A stretch of 64,000 bases of DNA, from the NCBI RefSeq assembly GCF_019599145.1, contig NZ_CP080647.1, forward strand, positions 1 to 64,000, read 5' to 3'. Source of the DNA: Streptomyces akebiae. Its GTDB lineage: Bacteria; Actinomycetota; Actinomycetes; Streptomycetales; Streptomycetaceae. Positions 60,146 to 64,000 of the stretch are shown here, in pieces. Below the pieces are notes generated by a model. That model saw only the letters and a program-made list of their open reading frames with translations. It did no database searches and was not told where the DNA came from. The first letter of the stretch is position 1, and each line of letters begins with the position of its first letter. The position numbers were made by a program, and so were the translations under genes.

Positions 60146-61147
60146 ATGCCAGTGAAACCTGAACCCGCGTCCGCGCTCTTCGCCGGACCCTTGGCCCTTG
60201 CCACGCTGTCGGCCCCGGACGGGCCGGCCTTTCCCTCCCTGGTGACGCCCGACGGCCAGGCTCTCGACCTGCGGCAGGCCTTCGGGGACGAGCGGCTGAC
60301 CACGCTGGACGTCCTGGACCGCTGGGAGACGGCACTGCCCCGACTGCGCGCACTGGCGGCCGACCCCGCCCTGCCCCGCGTACCTGTTGCGGCCCTCCGC
60401 GTGCACGCGCCCGTCGCGCCGCGGCAGGTGTTCCAGTCGGGCGCGAACTACCGCCAGCATGTGATCGACCTGCACGTGGCCCATCGCGCTCCCGGCGACG
60501 ACCGGCCGGAGGAGGAGCGCCGCGCGGAGGCCGCGGAGCTCATGGATCGGCGCGCTGCCGAGGACCTGCCGTACGTCTTCATCGGCCTGCCCGGCGCGAT
60601 CACCGGACCGTACGACGATGTCGTCCTGCCCGCCTGGGCCGAACAACCGGACTGGGAGCTGGAGTTGGCGGTCGTCATCGGCCGGGCCGCCTTTCGGGTG
60701 TCGGTGGAGGAGGCGCCGCGGTACATCGCCGGGTACACCATCGCCAACGATGTGACCGACCGGGCCACCGTCTTCCGCCGGGACATGCCGCAGATCGGCA
60801 CGGATTGGCTGCGCAGCAAGAACGCCCCGGGGTTCACCCCGCTCGGCCCGTGGATCGTCCCGGCCGAGTCGATCGCGCACCCCGACGACCTGCAAGTCAC
60901 GCTCAGGCTCAACGGCGAGACCATGCAGGACGAGTCCACCAAGGACATGATCTTCACGGTCGCGCGCATGGTGGCGTACGCCTCCCAGACCGCACGGCTC
61001 CTGCCCGGCGACCTCGTGCTCACCGGCAGCCCGGCAGGCAACGGCATGCACTGGGGCCGCCTGCTGCGCCACGGCGACGTCATGGAAGGCTCGGTCACCG
61101 GGCTAGGCGTGCAGCGCACCCGCTGTGTGACGGAGGTCGCGCCGTGA
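60146..61147 (+). CDS. Fumarylacetoacetate hydrolase (FAH)-family enzyme
   Basis: 333 residues. The catalytic domain has VFQSGANYRQHVIDLHVAH, PDWELELAVVIGR (metal-binding Glu residues of the ExE motif), YTIANDVTDRA (Asp), GFTPLGPWIVP and LLPGDLVLTGSPAGNG. Enzymes of this family hydrolyse or decarboxylate acylpyruvates and oxo-acids from aromatic ring cleavage. It is the first gene of a four-gene operon with stop/start overlaps (GTGA at 61144). Confidence 0.88.
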   Translation: MPVKPEPASALFAGPLALATLSAPDGPAFPSLVTPDGQALDLRQAFGDERLTTLDVLDRWETALPRLRALAADPALPRVPVAALRVHAPVAPRQVFQSGANYRQHVIDLHVAHRAPGDDRPEEERRAEAAELMDRRAAEDLPYVFIGLPGAITGPYDDVVLPAWAEQPDWELELAVVIGRAAFRVSVEEAPRYIAGYTIANDVTDRATVFRRDMPQIGTDWLRSKNAPGFTPLGPWIVPAESIAHPDDLQVTLRLNGETMQDESTKDMIFTVARMVAYASQTARLLPGDLVLTGSPAGNGMHWGRLLRHGDVMEGSVTGLGVQRTRCVTEVAP

Positions 61148-62106
61148 CCCTGGACCGCCACGACCCCGAGGCCGCCATCGCCGAGGCGGCCAAGGCCTTC
61201 TCGAACTGGGGGCGCTGGGGCGAGGACGACGTGCTCGGCACGCTGAACTTCCTCGACGAGGCCAAGCGCCGCGAGGGCGCGGCTCTCATCCGGCGGGGTG
61301 TCAGTTTCTCGCTCGCTCAGTCCTTCGACATGAACGGCCCGCAGAAGGGCTGGCGGCGGCGCACCAACCCGGTGCACACGATGCTGGACACCGGTGTGGA
61401 CGCGGCCCTCGGCCACCAGCCCTTCCCGCACGGTCTCGGCGGCGCCGACGACGTGATCGCGATGCCGCTGCAGTGCTCCACGCAGTGGGACGGGCTCGGC
61501 CACATCTTCGACCACGGCAAGGCGTGGAACGGGCGCGCCGCGGAGCAGGTCGTCACCTCCGAGGGCGACCTGGTCACCGGCATCGAGCACATGGCTCCCC
61601 ATGTCGCCGGGCGCGGTGTGCTGCTGGACGTGGGCCGCGTCATCGGTGACAACGGTGAACTGCCCGACGGCTTCGCCATCACCGAGGAGCACCTGACGGC
61701 GACGGCCGAGGCGCACGGGGTGGCGGTGGGCCGCGGCGACATGGTGCTCGTGCGCACCGGCCGGCTGACCCGGGCCCGGCGTGAGGGCTGGGGCGACTAC
61801 GCGGGCGGCGACGCCCCCGGGCTGTCCTTCACCACGGTCGGCTGGCTGCACGGCACCGAGATCGCCGCGCTCGCCACCGACACCTGGGGGTTCGAGGTCA
61901 GGCCGAACGAGTTCGAGCCCGCGTTCCAGCCGCTGCACCAGGTCGCCATCCCGCACCTCGGCCTGCTCATCGGCGAGATGTGGGACCTGGACGCGCTCGC
62001 CGAGGACTGCGCCGCGGACGGCGTGCACGACTTCTGGCTCACCGCCGCCCCGCTGCCCATCACGGGAGCCGTCGGCTCCCCGGTCAACCCGATCGCCGTC
62101 AAGTAA
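61144..62106 (+). CDS. Cyclase-family (kynurenine formamidase-like) hydrolase
   Basis: 320 residues from the GTG overlapping the FAH stop. WGEDDVLGTLNFLDEAKR is the family's N-terminal signature. STQWDGLGHIFDHGKAWNG supplies the metal-binding HxxxDxxxH-like cluster, with His, Asp and His. AITEEHLTATAEAHGVAVGR, GDMVLVRTGR and WLHGTEIAALATDTWGFEV follow. The family hydrolyses N-formyl or lactone bonds with zinc or manganese. Operon context suggests a ring-cleavage or amide intermediate. Confidence 0.87.
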   Translation: MTLDRHDPEAAIAEAAKAFSNWGRWGEDDVLGTLNFLDEAKRREGAALIRRGVSFSLAQSFDMNGPQKGWRRRTNPVHTMLDTGVDAALGHQPFPHGLGGADDVIAMPLQCSTQWDGLGHIFDHGKAWNGRAAEQVVTSEGDLVTGIEHMAPHVAGRGVLLDVGRVIGDNGELPDGFAITEEHLTATAEAHGVAVGRGDMVLVRTGRLTRARREGWGDYAGGDAPGLSFTTVGWLHGTEIAALATDTWGFEVRPNEFEPAFQPLHQVAIPHLGLLIGEMWDLDALAEDCAADGVHDFWLTAAPLPITGAVGSPVNPIAVK

Positions 62107-62131
62107 CCGGCGGAACAAGGGAGTTCCCCCA

Positions 62132-63271
62132 ATGACATCCATGAGCAGAGCCCGTACGGTCCTGGTGATCGGCGGTGGAGCAGCCGGCAACGCCGTCACC
62201 ATCCTCCTGCGTCGCGGCGGATTCGCCGTGGATCTGATCGAGGCGAGGGACGACTGGAACGCCACCGCGGGCTCCGGCATCACCCTTCAGGGCAACGCCC
62301 TGCGCGTCCTGCGTGAACTCGGGGTGTGGGAGCAGGTTCAGGCGTCCGGCTTCGGCTACGGCTCGGTCGGCATCACCGCCCCCGACGGCACCGTGTTGCA
62401 CGTCGCCCGGGACATCCGCACCGGCGGTGACGACCTGCCCGCCACGCTCGGCATGCAGCGTCCCCGCCTCCAGCAGATCCTCATCGACGCCGTGCGCGCG
62501 AGCGGCGCCTCGGTGCGCCTGGGCACGACCGCCCAGATCCTCGACCAGGACGCGAACGGGGTCTCCGTACGCTTCTCCGACGGCGGCGAGGGACGTTACG
62601 ACCTGGTGATCGCCGCCGACGGACTCGGTTCCTCGACCCGCGCGGCGATCGGCATCACCGACAAGCCGGAACCGACCGGCATGGCCATCTGGCGCATCGC
62701 CGCCCCGCGCCCCGCCGGTGTCACCCGCACCGACCTCGCCTTCGGCGGCCCCGCCTACATCGCGGGCTACAGCCCGACCAGCGACAGCACCCTGTACGCG
62801 TACGTCGTCGAGGACAACCGCGACCGTGCCTCGATCCCGCCCGCCACGTACGCCGACGAGATGCGCCGCCTCGCCTGCGCCTACGGCGGCTTCTGGCCGG
62901 AGATCACCCAGCACATCGCCGACCCGGCGAAGGTCAACTACACGCGGTTCGACCGGCTGCTGGTCGAGGACTCCTGGCACCGCGGCCGCGTGGTGCTGAT
63001 CGGCGACGCCGCGCACTGCTGTCCGCCCACCCTCGCTCAGGGCGCGGCCCTGTCCCTGGAGGACGCGTGGGTGCTCGCCCAGTTGCTGACAGCCACGCAG
63101 AGCTGGGACGACGCCCTGTTCCAGGCGTACTACGAGCGACGTATCGCCCGGGTCCGTCCGGTGGTGGAGGCATCCGTGCAGCTCGGGCAGTGGCAGCTCG
63201 ACGGCGTCCGGGACGCGGACGTTCCCGGTCTGATGGCCCGGACCATGACGATGCTGCGGGAGCTGCCGTGA
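62132..63271 (+). CDS. FAD-dependent aromatic monooxygenase
   Basis: 379 residues from ATG 62132, with a GGGAG site upstream. VLVIGGGAAGNAVTILLRRG is the GxGxxG FAD loop, LVIAADGLGSSTR the DG motif and VVLIGDAAHCCPPTLAQGAA the GD motif of the PHBH-type (class A) hydroxylases. ATAGSGITLQGNALRVLREL is the region following the first motif. It hydroxylates an aromatic acid or phenol with NAD(P)H and oxygen. Its stop overlaps the amidohydrolase start. Confidence 0.9.
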   Translation: MTSMSRARTVLVIGGGAAGNAVTILLRRGGFAVDLIEARDDWNATAGSGITLQGNALRVLRELGVWEQVQASGFGYGSVGITAPDGTVLHVARDIRTGGDDLPATLGMQRPRLQQILIDAVRASGASVRLGTTAQILDQDANGVSVRFSDGGEGRYDLVIAADGLGSSTRAAIGITDKPEPTGMAIWRIAAPRPAGVTRTDLAFGGPAYIAGYSPTSDSTLYAYVVEDNRDRASIPPATYADEMRRLACAYGGFWPEITQHIADPAKVNYTRFDRLLVEDSWHRGRVVLIGDAAHCCPPTLAQGAALSLEDAWVLAQLLTATQSWDDALFQAYYERRIARVRPVVEASVQLGQWQLDGVRDADVPGLMARTMTMLRELP

Positions 63272-64000
63272 CCGCGCTCACCATTGACGTGCACGCCCAC
63301 GTCCTGTTGCCCGAAATCGAAGCACTGGTGGGCGGCCTGCCGGGCCTGGCCGAGGCGAGGGCTCTGGACGCCCGGCGCAACGGCCCGGCGGCCCTGGCCG
63401 TCAACGGGCCCATGGTGCGCGAGCGCGTCCCCCTGCTGACCGACCCCACCGTGCGGCTGGCCGCCATGGACAGGCAGGGCGTGGACGTCCAGCTCGTCAG
63501 TCCGTCCCCCTCGCACTACCACTACTGGGCGGACGAGGAGACGGCCGAGAAGCTGTGCCGGCTCGCGGGTGAGGCGACGGCGGCGCATTGCTCGGCCGCC
63601 CCCGACCGGTTGCGCGGACTCGGCCTCGTACCGCTCCAGCACCCGCGGCTCGCGGTCCGTGCCCTCGACCATGCCCTCGAACAGGGGCTGAGCGGAGTGG
63701 AGATCTCCAGCCACGCCCCGGGCCGTGAGCTGTCCGACCCGGCGTACGAACCCCTGTGGTCGCGGGCCGAGGAGAGTGGCGCGGTCCTCTTCCTGCACCC
63801 CTTCGGCTGCACGCTCGACGAGCGGCTCGACCAGTGGTACCTGTCCAACACCGTGGGACAGCCCACCGAGAACGCCGTGGCTCTCTCCCACCTGATCTTC
63901 TCCGGCGTCCTGGACCGCCACCCCGGTCTGAAGGTGATCGCCGCACACGGCGGCGGCTATCTGCCCACCCACATCGGCCGCTCCGACCACGCCTGGTCCA
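63268..64000 (+). CDS. ACMSD-like amidohydrolase (3' end outside window)
   Basis: 244 residues are visible from GTG 63268, inside the monooxygenase stop (GTGA). IDVHAHVLLPE gives the first HxH metal ligands, VSPSPSHYHYWADEE a substrate loop, LGLVPLQHP and ALEQGLSGVEISSHA the barrel strands, VLFLHPFGC the third His and VIAAHGGGYLP the fourth region. This fits the amidohydrolase-2/aminocarboxymuconate-semialdehyde decarboxylase group, which decarboxylates aromatic or muconate acids. The gene continues past the window. Confidence 0.88.
   Translation, partial: MTALTIDVHAHVLLPEIEALVGGLPGLAEARALDARRNGPAALAVNGPMVRERVPLLTDPTVRLAAMDRQGVDVQLVSPSPSHYHYWADEETAEKLCRLAGEATAAHCSAAPDRLRGLGLVPLQHPRLAVRALDHALEQGLSGVEISSHAPGRELSDPAYEPLWSRAEESGAVLFLHPFGCTLDERLDQWYLSNTVGQPTENAVALSHLIFSGVLDRHPGLKVIAAHGGGYLPTHIGRSDHAWS

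Noticed and set aside
1..64000. tRNA or rRNA genes
   Set aside because: No cloverleaf-type or rRNA-like conserved stretch was recognised by eye; a dedicated tRNA scan was not possible.

Overview
The DNA is high-GC and reads as a Streptomyces (or close relative) accessory region. It has GTG starts, GTGA/ATGA coupled genes, SigE-type ECF factors, a GlsB-like stress protein and a DUF6207-like protein. It most likely lies in the subtelomeric arm of a linear chromosome or on a linear plasmid. Within the first 8 kb there is a telomeric-type helicase-associated protein, a broken telomere-associated protein gene (tap) and an intact telomere terminal-protein gene (tpg). Decayed genes and insertion-sequence remnants are frequent. 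No tRNA, rRNA or CRISPR array was seen by eye.

Layout. 0-5.4 kb: helicase C-terminus, then two sigma-factor-like genes alternating with small membrane proteins. 5.4-7.65 kb: tap pseudogene, a small winged-helix-like protein, tpg. 7.66-12.4 kb: a tightly coupled minus-strand operon of transposition genes. In transcription order it encodes an AAA+ ATPase carrying a transposase-like DNA-binding region, a DDE transposase, a second AAA+ ATPase, and a protein with an apparently dead ATPase-like half. It abuts the broken 5' end of a dinB fragment, followed by a zeta-toxin pseudogene (12.7-13.8 kb). 14.1-16.0 kb: a SigE-type sigma factor coupled to a membrane-anchored beta-propeller protein. 17.9-21.0 kb: a sugar/polyol pair (Gfo/Idh/MocA dehydrogenase and TIM-barrel isomerase) divergent from a LacI regulator, with three copies of one palindromic operator. 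21.1-26.2 kb: an elaborate inverted repeat beside a 5'-truncated DNA ligase, a GlxA-type regulator and two quinone-oxidoreductase-like enzymes. 26.2-27.8 kb: an IS21 remnant, a polyprenyl-synthetase pseudogene and a TPR fragment. 27.85-31.7 kb: TetR plus FAD oxidoreductase, azoreductase and LysR.

31.8-36.8 kb is a compact minus-strand biosynthetic operon: an adenylation-thiolation-thioesterase enzyme, an NAD-dependent reductase, a SnoaL-like protein and prephenate dehydratase. This set fits phenylpyruvate supply and dimerisation to a p-terphenyl, quinone or furanone product. 38-50 kb is a graveyard. It holds a decayed phosphotransferase-NUDIX-MFS operon fused to an ISL3 tail, a SUKH protein, plasmid-type fragments, and two decayed copies of one IS in opposite orientation. 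Between the two copies lie a secreted protein and a phosphotransferase. A second adenylate kinase and IS5/IS630 scraps follow.

50-58.8 kb carries a hydrolase, a zinc-finger/lectin membrane protein, a GH43 glycosidase, and a subtilisin-like protease with a separate gene for a propeptide-like domain. 60.1-64 kb is the start of an intact aromatic-catabolism operon (FAH-family hydrolase, cyclase-family hydrolase, FAD monooxygenase, ACMSD-like amidohydrolase) whose divergent LysR gene is broken.
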